DNA from: Candidatus Omnitrophota bacterium
Lineage (GTDB): Bacteria > Omnitrophota > Gorgyraeia > Gygaellales > JAHJCI01
DNA: 64,000 nt
NCBI GenBank assembly: GCA_016783355.1
Contig: JADHWR010000001.1
Span: 1-64,000, forward strand
Direction of reading: 5' to 3'
In this document: piece after piece, positions 7,722-18,473 of the stretch
Numbering within the stretch: the first letter of the stretch is position 1
Layout: every line of letters begins with the position of its first letter
Made by a program: the position numbers and the translations under genes
The notes under the pieces: model-generated
What the model was told of the DNA's origin: nothing
The model's database searches: none
What the model saw: the letters and a program-made list of their open reading frames with translations, nothing else

Positions 7722-9800
7722 TTATCCAGAAACCTCTGTTTTTCTTCCAATAATCTTCTCTGCTATATATGAAGGCACCTGCGCATAATGCGAGGGCTCC
7801 ATTGTATAAGAACCGCGACCTGTCGTCAAGGATCTTAGTGTGGTTGCGTAGTCAAAGATCTCTGCCAGAGGAGTAAAAACGTTAATTATTCTCAAATTCT
7901 TCCGTTGATGAAGAGCATTGATTCTCGCTCGCCGACTATTCAAATCTCCAATTACCACACCCATAGATTCCTCAGGAACAACAATCTCCATATCCATAAT
8001 CGGTTCTAAGAGTATAGGCCCTGCCTTCTTTATTCCGTCACAAAAGGCAAGACTTGCTGCCATTTGAAAAGCTAAGTCAGAAGAATCCACCTCATGAGAA
8101 GAGCCATCCATTAATGTCACGACCACATCTATCACCGGGAAACCTGCAAGTGCTCCGCTTTTCGCTGCAGACATTATTCCTTCTTTGACTGAAGAAATAA
8201 ACTCCCGCGGTATTGCTCCACCCTTCATTTTATTAACAAAACTCAATCCCGCTCCCGGGGTCTCTTGCGGCTCCATTTCTATCACCACATGGCCATACTG
8301 GCCCCGACCGCCGGTTTGCTGAATAAACTTACCAGTAGAGACCACCTTTTTCGTAATTGTCTCCCGATAAGAAACAAAGGGCCGGCCCATCCTGGTTTCA
8401 ACATTAAACTCGCGCAATAACCGCTCAGCCATAATCTCTAAGTGAAGTTGACCCATTCCTGAAATTAGTGTCTGGCCAGTATCTTCATTGTGAGTTAATA
8501 TGAAGGTTGGGTCTTCGTCTTGTAATTTTCGTAAAACCAAACCTAATTTATCCTGTTCATCCTTTTTTACGGGCTCTATACTCATCGATATAACCGGTTG
8601 AGGAAAACGAATCTTCTCCAAAAGAATCGGTGCCTCTTTTTCACAAAGGCTATTTCCTGTTCGTGTCTCCTTTAAGCCGACTAATACACCAATGTCTCCC
8701 GCCTGCAACTCCTCTACAACCTCCTGGCGATTGGCATGCATACGAACAATCTTGCTTACCCTTTCCTTTGTTCTTTGCGTAGCATTATAAATATAGGAAC
8801 CAGTAGATACTCTTCCAGAATAGACGCGCACAAAGTGTAATTTTCCGACATAAGAATCAATCATTACCTTAAAACACAAAGCGCAAAAAGGTGCATCAGT
8901 CGAGGCCACCCTCTCTTCATAATCATCAGTCCGAGGCTGTATTCCTTTTACTGGCGGGACCTCTAATGGAGAAGGAAGATACTCGCAGATTGCATTTAAC
9001 AAAGGTGCTATCCCTTTATTTTGTAGAGAGGAACCGCAGAGGACCGGCACAAATTTATTTTTAACTATTGTACGCCGCAACGCTTTCTTAATCTCATCCT
9101 TTTTTATAGGTTTATTATGAATAAATTTATCCATAATTATATCGTCTGCTTCTGCCAAATGCTCAATAAGAATTGTGTGGTACCGATTGGCCTCTTCTCT
9201 TATATCTTGAGGAATAGGCTGCTGTTTTTCTTCTTTACTCGATTCATCTCCATAGACAATCAATTTCTCTTCCAATAAATCAATGATGCCTTTAAATTCA
9301 TTCTCCTTGCCATAAGGCAACTGAATGGGGGCTATATTCGCTCCTAACCTGCTCTGCATCTGTTTAATCACAGCAAAAAAATCTGCCCCGGTTCTGTCCA
9401 TCTTATTGACAAAGGCAATACGTGCAACTTCATATTTATCTGCCTGGCGCCAGACAGTCTCTGATTGCGGCTCAACTCCGCCCACGGCACAAAAAACAAC
9501 CACACATCCATCAAGAATCTTTAAAGACCTTTCCACTTCAGCAGTAAAATCAACATGTCCGGGTGTATCAATAATGTTTATCCGATGATTAACCCATTGA
9601 CAAGTCGTTGCCGCAGCAGTAATCGTAATACCCCGTTCCTGTTCTTGCTCCATCCAATCCATTACTGCTGTACCCTCATTAACCTCTCCTAACTTATAAG
9701 TCCTTCCTGTAATATACAGAATACGCTCTGTAGTTGTTGTCTTGCCTGCGTCGATGTGGGCAATCAGACCAATATTGCGAATATTCTTTAGTTTATGCAT
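7722..9800 (-). CDS. fusA: Elongation factor G
   Basis: EF-G (692 aa, full length) is the GTPase that drives translocation and, with RRF, ribosome recycling. The G1 motif AHIDAGKTT is at 14-22 and the G3 motif DTPGH at 78-82. The switch region contains EQERGITITAAATT. Domain IV has GRGQYGHVVIEMEP and the C-terminal domain V is complete. It lies between rpsG and tuf in the str operon, 4 bases from rpsG. Confidence 0.97.
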   Translation of the reverse strand: MHKLKNIRNIGLIAHIDAGKTTTTERILYITGRTYKLGEVNEGTAVMDWMEQEQERGITITAAATTCQWVNHRINIIDTPGHVDFTAEVERSLKILDGCVVVFCAVGGVEPQSETVWRQADKYEVARIAFVNKMDRTGADFFAVIKQMQSRLGANIAPIQLPYGKENEFKGIIDLLEEKLIVYGDESSKEEKQQPIPQDIREEANRYHTILIEHLAEADDIIMDKFIHNKPIKKDEIKKALRRTIVKNKFVPVLCGSSLQNKGIAPLLNAICEYLPSPLEVPPVKGIQPRTDDYEERVASTDAPFCALCFKVMIDSYVGKLHFVRVYSGRVSTGSYIYNATQRTKERVSKIVRMHANRQEVVEELQAGDIGVLVGLKETRTGNSLCEKEAPILLEKIRFPQPVISMSIEPVKKDEQDKLGLVLRKLQDEDPTFILTHNEDTGQTLISGMGQLHLEIMAERLLREFNVETRMGRPFVSYRETITKKVVSTGKFIQQTGGRGQYGHVVIEMEPQETPGAGLSFVNKMKGGAIPREFISSVKEGIMSAAKSGALAGFPVIDVVVTLMDGSSHEVDSSDLAFQMAASLAFCDGIKKAGPILLEPIMDMEIVVPEESMGVVIGDLNSRRARINALHQRKNLRIINVFTPLAEIFDYATTLRSLTTGRGSYTMEPSHYAQVPSYIAEKIIGRKTEVSG

Positions 9801-9804
9801 TTAT

Positions 9805-10275
9805 TTACCATTTAAAATGGGCAAATGCCCGATTTGCCTCAGCCATCTTATGCAAATCGTCTCGCTTTTTAATCACTGCCCCTTCTCCCCGGAAACTTGC
9901 TACTATTTCATCAGCCAGCTTCTCTTGCATTGACTTTCCCTTTCTTCCCCGCGCAATATTTCTCATCCAACGCAAGGCTAAAACAATACCCCTCTCCCTC
10001 CTTACCTCTGTGGGTACCTGGTAAGTAGCGCCTCCAATGCGACGAGACTTAACTTCTAATCGTGGACGAGTATTATCTAAGACCTTAGAAAAAATCTTTA
10101 AAGCATCTGATTCGCCAAGGCGCTCTTTTGCCAACTCAAAGGCACCATAGACAATACGTTGGGCAGTGGATTTTTTGCCATCAAGCATAACCATATTGAT
10201 AAATTTACTTACTACCTTATTCTTGAACCTTGGGTCTAATTGAATTTTCTTCTCTGGTACTCTTCGCCTTCTCAT
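9805..10275 (-). CDS. rpsG: 30S ribosomal protein S7
   Basis: S7 (156 aa) nucleates assembly of the 30S head and contacts the E site. It has the family length and motifs such as RVGGATYQVP-like RIGGATYQVPTEVRRERG. It overlaps rpsL by 4 bases (ATGA) and precedes fusA, the standard str order. Confidence 0.97.
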   Translation of the reverse strand: MRRRRVPEKKIQLDPRFKNKVVSKFINMVMLDGKKSTAQRIVYGAFELAKERLGESDALKIFSKVLDNTRPRLEVKSRRIGGATYQVPTEVRRERGIVLALRWMRNIARGRKGKSMQEKLADEIVASFRGEGAVIKKRDDLHKMAEANRAFAHFKW

Positions 10276-10643
10276 TTCGGCCTCTTTGCCCCATACTTGG
10301 AGCGTGACCTCATCCTCTTCTCCACCCCTGCTGTATCTGATGTCCCACGAATAATATGATAGCGCACGCCGGGTAAATCCTTAACCCGGCCGCCTCTAAT
10401 CAAAACAATAGAATGTTCTTGTAAATTATGACCCTCGCCAGGTATATATGCCGTAATCTCCATGCCTGAAGTTAACCGCACACGTGCAATTTTGCGCAAA
10501 GCAGAATTTGGCTTTTTGGGAGTCATTGTACGTACCTGCACACATACACCCCGCCTTTGCGGACATCGGCCCAATGCGGGGGATTTGGTTTTTTTCGTCT
10601 TTCTCTTCCTTCCCAATCTGATTAGCTGTACAATTGTAGGCAT
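10272..10643 (-). CDS. rpsL: 30S ribosomal protein S12
   Basis: S12 (123 aa) sits in the decoding centre. The decoding loop TPKKPNSALRK begins at residue 41, and GGRVKDLPGVRYH follows at 84-96, with the usual lysines at 43, 44 and 88. It follows the fused rpoBC gene after 7 bases and overlaps rpsG by 4 bases. Confidence 0.98.
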   Translation of the reverse strand: MPTIVQLIRLGRKRKTKKTKSPALGRCPQRRGVCVQVRTMTPKKPNSALRKIARVRLTSGMEITAYIPGEGHNLQEHSIVLIRGGRVKDLPGVRYHIIRGTSDTAGVEKRMRSRSKYGAKRPK

Positions 10644-10650
10644 AATTTTA

Positions 10651-13600
10651 CTAAGTTACCTTTTCCATCTGCGCCTCTCGATGTGCAATAAAGCCGGTTC
10701 CTGCAGGAATTAAATGTCCAACAATCACATTTTCCTTCAATCCATATAAAACATCCCGTGCACCACGAGAAGCAGCATCGGTCAAAACCCGTGTTGTCTC
10801 CTGGAAGCTTGCTGCAGAAATAAAGCTATCTGTGCTCAATGATGCCCTGGTAATACCTTGCAACTGTGGTGTGGCTGAAGCAGGAGTGCCGCCCTTTTTC
10901 ATCACACGCTCATTCTCGGTTTTAAATCTCAATTTATCCACTAATTCTCCAGGTAAAAATTCTGTATCTCCAGAGTCTTCTATACGCACTTTCTTCAGAA
11001 TCTGTCGAATAATCAATTCAACGTGCTTATCACTAATCTGCACCCCTTGTAAACGATAGACTTCCTGAATCTCATTCAAAAGATACTCTGCAAGTCTTTT
11101 GTCTCCACAAATACGCAAGATTTCCTGAAGCACAACTGGTCCATCTGTAAGCTGGTCGCCGGCGCTGACGCGGTCCCCTTTATAAACGTTGGGGTGCTTA
11201 CCATGGGGCATAATATACTCACGCTCCATGCCTGTCGGTGAACGGACAATAATTATTCGTTCGCCTTTCTTGCCTTCTCCAAATTCTACAAATCCATCAA
11301 TCTCACTAATTATTGCCGGATTCTTTGGTCGGCGTATCTCAAATAATTCGGCAACGCGCGGCAGACCTCCTGTAATATCATGGGTTTTGGCAATGATGCG
11401 TGGGGTCTTCGCTAAACAGGCTCCTGCATTAATCTGCTCGGTATCCTTAACTAAAACATGGGCGCCTACGGGGAGCGGATAAAGACTGAGCACATCTTCT
11501 TTCTCATCTAAAATAACAATCTGAGGATGATATTCTTGTTTATGCTCCATCACTACTCGCTCAGTAACCTTGGTTACAGGATTAAACTCATCCTCAATAC
11601 TAACTCCTGGAATTAAATCCTCAAATCTAACCCGGCCAGCTACTTCTGTCAAAATCGGAGAGTTATAAGGATCCCAATGGACAAAAGCCATTCCCTTCTC
11701 AGTCAAAGTCTTATCAGCAAAAGCAACCAGCCCTCCATAGGGTACGGTATAACGTTCAAGTTCCCGGCCTTCCTGATCATTAATACTAATTACGCCATTA
11801 CGATTAAGCACAAGAAATTCTTTGCCCACCCTTACTATTTTTAAGTTATGGTAGGTTAATATGCCTTTGTTTCTTGATTTTATCGAAGAGCGCTCAATCA
11901 CACGAGAAGCTGTTCCGCCAATATGAAATGTGCGCATAGTAAGTTGTGTGCCGGGTTCGCCGATACTCTGAGCAGCAATTATTCCTACTGCCTCGCCTAA
12001 TTCAACCTGCTTTCCCCGGGCAAGGTCCCGGCCATAACAGGTGGCGCAAATCCCCCTTTCTGCCTCGCAGATAAGAACACTGCGTATCCTTATCTTCTCA
12101 ATACCTAAACGCTCAATAATATCTGCCTTCTCTTCAGTAATCTCTTTGCCTGCCTCAACAATAACCTCATCAGTAATAATATCAACAATGTTATCGAGGG
12201 CAGTCCTTCCCACGATACGCTCGCGAAGAGGTATAACCACCTCATCTCCTTCAATAAGTGCGCTAACTGTAATTCCATTAAGTGTACCGCAATCCTTCCT
12301 GGTTACAATTATATCCTGAGCAACATCTACCAATCGGCGAGTAAGATATCCTGCATCAGCTGTCTTTAGGGCTGTATCAGCGAGTCCTTTTCTTGCGCCA
12401 TGTGTGGAGATAAAATATTCAAGAACGGTTAAACCCTCACGAAAATTTGCTGTAATAGGAGTTTCGATAATCTCGCCTGATGGTTTTGCCATCAATCCAC
12501 GCATTCCGCAAAGCTGCCTCACCTGCAGGCGCGAACCTCTTGCACCAGAATCAGCCATCATAAAGATTGGGTTAAAGGGTGTCATTTGCGAAAAGAGATA
12601 GTCAGTAACCCTATCTGTAGCATGTGTCCAGATATCAACAACACGATTAGATTTTTCTCTCTCTGTAATTATGCCGTCTTTATAAAGCGTATCTACTTTG
12701 TCAACCTCGTTCTGTGCCTTCTTTATAACCTCTGCTTTTTGTGAGGGAATATGCAAATCCCCAATGGCAATCGTGATACCCCCTAAGGTGGCAAATTCAA
12801 AGCCTTGTTCTTTTATTTCATCTAACAACTGAATTGTTCGTGCGTGACCAAAGCGTTTGTAGCATTCATCGATTATATCGGCAACCAAGAATCTATTTAA
12901 TTCCCTATTTACAAATCCAAAACCCTCCGGCAGCACTTGATTGAAGATGATTCTTCCCACTGTTGTTGTAATTAGCCCTGTTGAGTCTTTAGCCTTTCTC
13001 TCATCCAGATCATATACCTTATTGACTTTCGTCTTTATCAATTCATGTAGGTCAATTATCTTATCGTTGTACGCAGAGAGTGCCGCCGCAGGCGTGCTAA
13101 AGATTAAATCCTTTATCTTGCCGGCAGAGCCTTGCTTGGTAAAATAATTGCAACCCAGAATGATATCCTGTGTAGGCGATGTAATCGGCCGGCCATTGGC
13201 AGGAGAAAACATATTATTAATCGAAAGCATTAAAAGCTTTGCCTCCATCTGTGATTCCAACGACAGGGGGACATGCACAGCCATCTGGTCACCATCAAAA
13301 TCAGCATTAAAAGCGGCACATACCAAGGGATGGATCTTGATTGCCTTGCCCTCAATAAGTCTTGGTTGAAATGCCTGCATACTTAAACGATGCAAGGTTG
13401 GTGCGCGATTCAAAAGCACGGGATGGTCACTTACAACTTCCTCGAGAATATCCCAAACCTCAACCTTTCCCCGCTCAACCATTCGGCGTGCCCCCTTAAT
13501 TGTATGAACAAAGCCTTTCTGGCATAACCTCTTAATAATAAATGGCTCAAATAACTCAACCGCCATCTGCTTGGGAAGACCGCACTCTTGCATTTTCAGT

Positions 13601-16600
13601 TTTGGCTCAACAACAATTACCGAACGACCAGAGTAATCTACACGTTTACCTAAAAGATTCTGCCTGAAACGACCCTGCTTTCCTTTAAGCATATCCGCAA
13701 GGGATTTTAGGGGTCGATTATTCGCCGTCAAGACTGCGCGGCCATGTCTTCCGTTATCAAAAAGCGCATCCACTGCCTCTTGAAGCATTCTTTTTTCATT
13801 GCGAATAATAATATCCGGAGAATTTAACTCAATCAGTTTTTTTAGACGGTTGTTGCGATTAATCACCTGACGATATAAATCATTCAAATCAGAAGTAGCA
13901 AATCTACCGCCATCTAAAGGAACCAGAGGCCTTAGGTCTGGCGGTATAACAGGAAGAACCTCCAAAACCATCCATTCAGGCTTGTTGCCTGACTTTTTAT
14001 AATCCTCGACAAACTTAAGATTTTTTAATAACTTTCGACGAGAAAGATTATCTTTAGACTGAGCGAGGGTTTTTTTCATTCTGGCAATCAGCTCATCTAA
14101 ATCTGCTTCCTTCAATAAATCCTGAATTGCCCCTGCTCCAATTTTAGAGACAAAACCTTTATGTTTTTGTCGTGCTTGTGTATTTTCCTCTTCTGGAAGA
14201 AGTTGGCCCCTTTTATACGGCGAATCGCCTGGCTCGCTCACAACGTATGCCTCATAATAAATTATCTTTTCCAACTCACGCAGCCCCAAACCCAATATGG
14301 CCGAAAGCCTGCCGGAGACAACCTTAAAAAACCAGACATGTGTTACGGGTGCGGCTAATTCTATCTGTCCCATGCGCTGACGGCGCACCATCGAATGCGC
14401 CACGGTTACGCCGCAACGGTCACAGGTAATTCCCTTAAACTTTATACCCTTATATTTGCCGCAGTGACACTCCCAGTCCTTCGCTGGCCCAAAAATCCTT
14501 TCGCAAAAGAGTCCATCTTTTTCCGGCTTAAGCGTACGATAATTAATTGTTTCTGCCTTTCTCACCTCGCCGCTTGACCAGCTGCGAATAACCTGTGGCG
14601 AGGCGATCTTTATACCTAAACTTTCAAATTGATTTGGGTTCTCCTCCCTTAGCTCCTGCTTTTCTATACGAATATCAAGACATAAAGCTTGTAATTCTTT
14701 CATCAATACATGAAATGACTCGGGAATTCCGGGAAAAATCCTTTGTTCTCCTTTGACAATTGCCTCGTAAATTTTTGTCCGGCCGCTAACATCGTCGCTT
14801 TTCACGGTAAGCATCTCTTGTAAAATAAAGGCAGCGCCATAGGCCTCTAAAGCCCAAACCTCCATCTCTCCTAAGCGCTGACCCCCAAACTGTGCCTTTC
14901 CTCCTAAAGGCTGCTGAGTAACTAAAGAATAGGGGCCTATAGAGCGGGCATGAATCTTCTCCTCAACAAGATGAATCAACTTCATCATATAAATATATCC
15001 CACAGAGATATTTTGGGCAAAGGGCTCGCCTGTATAGCCGTCAAAGAGTGTAATTTTACTATCCTCAGGTAGCCGTGCTTCTTTAAGCATTTGCCTTATT
15101 TCTTCCTCGCTTGCTCCATCAAATACAGGAGAGGCAACTTTTATACCCAGACTATGCGCTGCCCAACCAAGATGAGTCTCTAAAATCTGGCCGACATTCA
15201 TGCGCGAAGGAACGCCTAAAGGATTTAAAACAATCTCGACTGGTTCCCCCGATGGCAAAAAGGGCATATCTTCTTCTGGTAAAATTCTTGCAACTATCCC
15301 CTTATTGCCATGACGGCCGGATAACTTATCTCCCTCTTGAAGCCTGTGCTTTGTAGCAATATAGACGATAACCTGCTTAAGAACACCGCTCGGTAATTCA
15401 TCGCCCCGACGCACTGCTTCAATCTCCTGCTTCATCTGAATATCCAATGCCTTGATCTGTTCTACATAAGGCTGGTTTATCTGGTTTGTTTCAGGATACG
15501 TACTTAAATCTAAGTCTGTTAATTCCTCTCTATCTACTTTTAAAACGTCGCACAGCCGCCTCATTCTTTCTTTATTAAGGAATTCCCTCTCTTCCTTATA
15601 ATATTGTTTTATCTCCTTAATTCTTTTCTGCTGGCGCAACTTCTCTTCTTTAGACTTCCTCCCTCGCTCTCGACGACTAAATTCATCAATATGCACGACG
15701 ATACCTTCGATACCGGGCGGAACAACTAACGAGGTATCGCGCACATCTTCAGCTTTTTTACCAAATATTGCGCGCAAGAGTCTCTCTTCCGCAGAAAGCT
15801 CTGATTCAGTGGTCGGTGTAACCTTGCCAACAAGAATATCCCCTGGCTCAGCCCAGGCGCCAATGCGCACAATACCATTTTCGCCAAGACTAAGCAATGC
15901 CTCTTCGCTAACATTAGGAATATCCCGCGTAATCTCCTCGTTGCCTAAGCGCGTCTCTGTGGCTTCGATTTCCAACTTCTCGATATGAATAGAAGTAAAG
16001 GCATCTTCCTTGACTATCTTTTCAGAAATCAAGATTGCATCTTCAAAATTGTATCCTCGCCAGGGCATAAAGGCCACCAATAGGTTTCTGCCCAAAGCAA
16101 GTTCTCCATCTTGGGTTGCTATCCCATCGGCAATGATCTGACCTTCTTCTACAAAATCCCCTAACAAAACCAGCGGTCTTTGATTTATGCAAGTATCGGC
16201 ATTGGTGCGCAGGAATTTCTTCAATCGATAAGTCTTTTTTCCAATGATGATTGTGGAGGCATCAACAAAGGTTACCTTGCCGGCCTCTTCGGCAATCACA
16301 ACTGCACCAGAATCCTCTGCTATCTTCCTTTCCATCATTGTTCCTACAAGAGGTGCCTGCGGATTAAGCAGTGGCACTGCTTGACGCTGCATATTGGCTC
16401 CCATCAATGCGCGATTGGCATCATCGTGCTCTAAAAAAGGAATTAAGGAAGCGGATATCGAAATCAATTGCTTACAAGACACATCCATAAACTCCACCTT
16501 TTTGGCCGCAAGCTTGGGAAAATCAGCTTTAAAACGACAAGATACATCCTTCTCTAAAAGATGACCCCCCTTATCCAAGGCAGCATTAGCCTGCGCAATC

Positions 16601-18051
16601 ACCTTTTGCTCATCCAGATCAGCAGTTAGGTATTCAATCTGCTTGGTTGCTTTTGCGTCTTTTACTTTGCGATAAGGTGTCTCTAATAAACCGAGGGGGT
16701 TAATCCGGGCATATGTAGTCAAGGAAGTAATCAAGCCGATGTTTGGACCCTCGGGGGTTTCTATGGGACAGAGACGGCCATAATGTGAAGAATGTATATC
16801 TCTTACCTCAAAACTGGCGCGCTCGCGCGAGAGGCCACCCGGACCCAAAGCACTCAGCCGGCGTTTATGGGTTAACTCCGCTAATGGATTTACCTGATCC
16901 ATAAACTGCGAGAGTTGACCGCGTGTAAAAAAATCATGGATTTGATTGGAAAAAATTTTGAAATTTATGAGATGGTAAATGGTTAAGTCTTCTGTCTCGC
17001 CCATCAATGTCAATCTTTCTCGAATATTACGTTCAATTCGCGCAAGCCCAATGCGCACCTGATTCTGAGCTAATTCTGCTACAGTACGTACCCGCCGATT
17101 ACCCAAATGGTCGATATCATCAATCTTTCCTTTTCCCTCTTTTAAACCGATAAGATAGTTAATAACCTTAATTACTGTTTCGTAATCAAGAACTCTTTTA
17201 TCCAGAGGGGTATCCATTCCTAATTTGCGGTTGAGGATAAATCTGCCGCAGCGACTGAGGTCATACCGGCGCACATCAAAAAATAAGCGGTAAAATAACT
17301 CGGCTGCTGCCTCGGGCGTAACCGGCTCACCCGGCCGCATCTTACGGAAAAAGTCTAATAGAGCTTCTTCTTTACTCTTTGTGTAATCCCTTTGCAGTGT
17401 ATTGTTAATTACTGTATTATCTTTTCCAAAAAAACTTTGAATTTCTTCATCAGAGCTTAAACCTAATATACGCAGGATCTGTGTGACGGGAAATGTCCGT
17501 CGACGATCAATAACTGCCAATATGGCTTCTGAAATATCATATTTAAATTCCAACCATGTTCCCCGATAAGGAATAATCCTTCCATAAAAAATGCGCTTTC
17601 CTGTTATATGCGTTTCCTCTTCAAAAGAAACACCGGGAGAACGATGAAGTTGAAAGATGACAACACGCTCATCGCCATTAATAATAAAAGAGGCAGTAGG
17701 GGTCATCAAAGGAACCTCACCAAAAAACACATCCTGTTCTAATGTCCTGCTGGCAGAGATAAATCTAAATCTTACCCATAGTGGTGCAGCATAAGTCATT
17801 CCTCTTGTTTTACATTCCTCAATATCATATTTTGGATTACCCAATACATAATTGATAAACTCAAGCCGTATGTGCCGGCTCGGTGTTTCAATAGGAAAGA
17901 AATTAAGAAACTCTTCCTGTAATCCTGAGCATCGCCTCTCTGAAAAAGGAACATCTTTTTGCAAAAAATCCTTATAGGCCTTGAGCTGATGCCTCAGAAG
18001 ATTGGGTACTGAATATACTTCCTTTAGTTTTGCAAAACTCTTTCTCTTCAA
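10651..18051 (-). CDS. rpoBC: RNA polymerase beta and beta' subunits fused in one polypeptide
   Basis: One uninterrupted 2466-residue reading frame encodes both large RNA polymerase subunits. Residues 1 to about 1130 are RpoB, ending in VLMKELQALCLDIRI. Residues from about 1140 are RpoC, beginning FESLGIKIASPQVIRSW. RpoC landmarks are the N-terminal zinc site (Cys1195, 1197, 1210, 1213), the catalytic NADFDGD at 1582-1588 and a later Cys cluster (CEAERGICATCYG). The linker EKQELREENPN is encoded partly by AAGGGAGGAG (14641-14650), a perfect ribosome-binding-site-like sequence with no in-frame start after it. Fusions of this kind are known in Helicobacter and Wolbachia. Upstream rplL and downstream rpsL are in usual order. 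Confidence 0.96.
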   Translation of the reverse strand: MKRKSFAKLKEVYSVPNLLRHQLKAYKDFLQKDVPFSERRCSGLQEEFLNFFPIETPSRHIRLEFINYVLGNPKYDIEECKTRGMTYAAPLWVRFRFISASRTLEQDVFFGEVPLMTPTASFIINGDERVVIFQLHRSPGVSFEEETHITGKRIFYGRIIPYRGTWLEFKYDISEAILAVIDRRRTFPVTQILRILGLSSDEEIQSFFGKDNTVINNTLQRDYTKSKEEALLDFFRKMRPGEPVTPEAAAELFYRLFFDVRRYDLSRCGRFILNRKLGMDTPLDKRVLDYETVIKVINYLIGLKEGKGKIDDIDHLGNRRVRTVAELAQNQVRIGLARIERNIRERLTLMGETEDLTIYHLINFKIFSNQIHDFFTRGQLSQFMDQVNPLAELTHKRRLSALGPGGLSRERASFEVRDIHSSHYGRLCPIETPEGPNIGLITSLTTYARINPLGLLETPYRKVKDAKATKQIEYLTADLDEQKVIAQANAALDKGGHLLEKDVSCRFKADFPKLAAKKVEFMDVSCKQLISISASLIPFLEHDDANRALMGANMQRQAVPLLNPQAPLVGTMMERKIAEDSGAVVIAEEAGKVTFVDASTIIIGKKTYRLKKFLRTNADTCINQRPLVLLGDFVEEGQIIADGIATQDGELALGRNLLVAFMPWRGYNFEDAILISEKIVKEDAFTSIHIEKLEIEATETRLGNEEITRDIPNVSEEALLSLGENGIVRIGAWAEPGDILVGKVTPTTESELSAEERLLRAIFGKKAEDVRDTSLVVPPGIEGIVVHIDEFSRRERGRKSKEEKLRQQKRIKEIKQYYKEEREFLNKERMRRLCDVLKVDREELTDLDLSTYPETNQINQPYVEQIKALDIQMKQEIEAVRRGDELPSGVLKQVIVYIATKHRLQEGDKLSGRHGNKGIVARILPEEDMPFLPSGEPVEIVLNPLGVPSRMNVGQILETHLGWAAHSLGIKVASPVFDGASEEEIRQMLKEARLPEDSKITLFDGYTGEPFAQNISVGYIYMMKLIHLVEEKIHARSIGPYSLVTQQPLGGKAQFGGQRLGEMEVWALEAYGAAFILQEMLTVKSDDVSGRTKIYEAIVKGEQRIFPGIPESFHVLMKELQALCLDIRIEKQELREENPNQFESLGIKIASPQVIRSWSSGEVRKAETINYRTLKPEKDGLFCERIFGPAKDWECHCGKYKGIKFKGITCDRCGVTVAHSMVRRQRMGQIELAAPVTHVWFFKVVSGRLSAILGLGLRELEKIIYYEAYVVSEPGDSPYKRGQLLPEEENTQARQKHKGFVSKIGAGAIQDLLKEADLDELIARMKKTLAQSKDNLSRRKLLKNLKFVEDYKKSGNKPEWMVLEVLPVIPPDLRPLVPLDGGRFATSDLNDLYRQVINRNNRLKKLIELNSPDIIIRNEKRMLQEAVDALFDNGRHGRAVLTANNRPLKSLADMLKGKQGRFRQNLLGKRVDYSGRSVIVVEPKLKMQECGLPKQMAVELFEPFIIKRLCQKGFVHTIKGARRMVERGKVEVWDILEEVVSDHPVLLNRAPTLHRLSMQAFQPRLIEGKAIKIHPLVCAAFNADFDGDQMAVHVPLSLESQMEAKLLMLSINNMFSPANGRPITSPTQDIILGCNYFTKQGSAGKIKDLIFSTPAAALSAYNDKIIDLHELIKTKVNKVYDLDERKAKDSTGLITTTVGRIIFNQVLPEGFGFVNRELNRFLVADIIDECYKRFGHARTIQLLDEIKEQGFEFATLGGITIAIGDLHIPSQKAEVIKKAQNEVDKVDTLYKDGIITEREKSNRVVDIWTHATDRVTDYLFSQMTPFNPIFMMADSGARGSRLQVRQLCGMRGLMAKPSGEIIETPITANFREGLTVLEYFISTHGARKGLADTALKTADAGYLTRRLVDVAQDIIVTRKDCGTLNGITVSALIEGDEVVIPLRERIVGRTALDNIVDIITDEVIVEAGKEITEEKADIIERLGIEKIRIRSVLICEAERGICATCYGRDLARGKQVELGEAVGIIAAQSIGEPGTQLTMRTFHIGGTASRVIERSSIKSRNKGILTYHNLKIVRVGKEFLVLNRNGVISINDQEGRELERYTVPYGGLVAFADKTLTEKGMAFVHWDPYNSPILTEVAGRVRFEDLIPGVSIEDEFNPVTKVTERVVMEHKQEYHPQIVILDEKEDVLSLYPLPVGAHVLVKDTEQINAGACLAKTPRIIAKTHDITGGLPRVAELFEIRRPKNPAIISEIDGFVEFGEGKKGERIIIVRSPTGMEREYIMPHGKHPNVYKGDRVSAGDQLTDGPVVLQEILRICGDKRLAEYLLNEIQEVYRLQGVQISDKHVELIIRQILKKVRIEDSGDTEFLPGELVDKLRFKTENERVMKKGGTPASATPQLQGITRASLSTDSFISAASFQETTRVLTDAASRGARDVLYGLKENVIVGHLIPAGTGFIAHREAQMEKVT

Positions 18052-18064
18052 CTTATGTCCTCAC

Positions 18065-18454
18065 TTATTTCAATTCTACGGTTGCTCCTGTTGCTTCTAA
18101 TTTCTTCTTTAATTCCTCTGCTTCTTCTTTGGATACGTCCTCTTTTATTGGTTTAGGCGCAGAATCCACTAAATCCTTAGCCTCCTTCAGGCCAAGACTG
18201 GTTACCGCACGAACCTCTTTTATGACAGATATCTTATTGCTGCCTACACTGCTCAATACTACTGTAAATGTTGTCTTCTCTTCCTCTGCCGCAGCGCCTG
18301 CAGTAGTTGCTGCACCAGTATCTGCTGCGCCTGCAACAAGAGGGATATTTCCTGATACACCGAATTTCTCCTCCAGTGCCTTTACCAACTCGGAAAGCTC
18401 TAAAACACTCATTCCTCCAATTGATTCCATCAACTCTTCTACTTTTGTGGCCAT
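18065..18454 (-). CDS. rplL: 50S ribosomal protein L7/L12
   Basis: L7/L12 (129 aa) forms the flexible stalk that recruits translation GTPases. The N-terminal dimerisation helix is followed by an alanine-rich hinge (about residues 39-57) and a conserved C-terminal domain (KISVIKEVRAVTSLGLKEAK). It is separated from rplJ by a 90-bp structured element whose near edge lies 19 bases before the ATG. A GGGGG ribosome-binding site is present. Confidence 0.97.
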   Translation of the reverse strand: MATKVEELMESIGGMSVLELSELVKALEEKFGVSGNIPLVAGAADTGAATTAGAAAEEEKTTFTVVLSSVGSNKISVIKEVRAVTSLGLKEAKDLVDSAPKPIKEDVSKEEAEELKKKLEATGATVELK

Positions 18455-18473
18455 TTTTTACCCCCTTTAATGA

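Noticed and set aside
14641..14650. Internal translation start for a separate RpoC
   Set aside because: A ribosome-binding-site-like sequence is present, but no ATG, GTG or TTG in the RpoC frame lies at a usable distance; the nearby TTG is out of frame.
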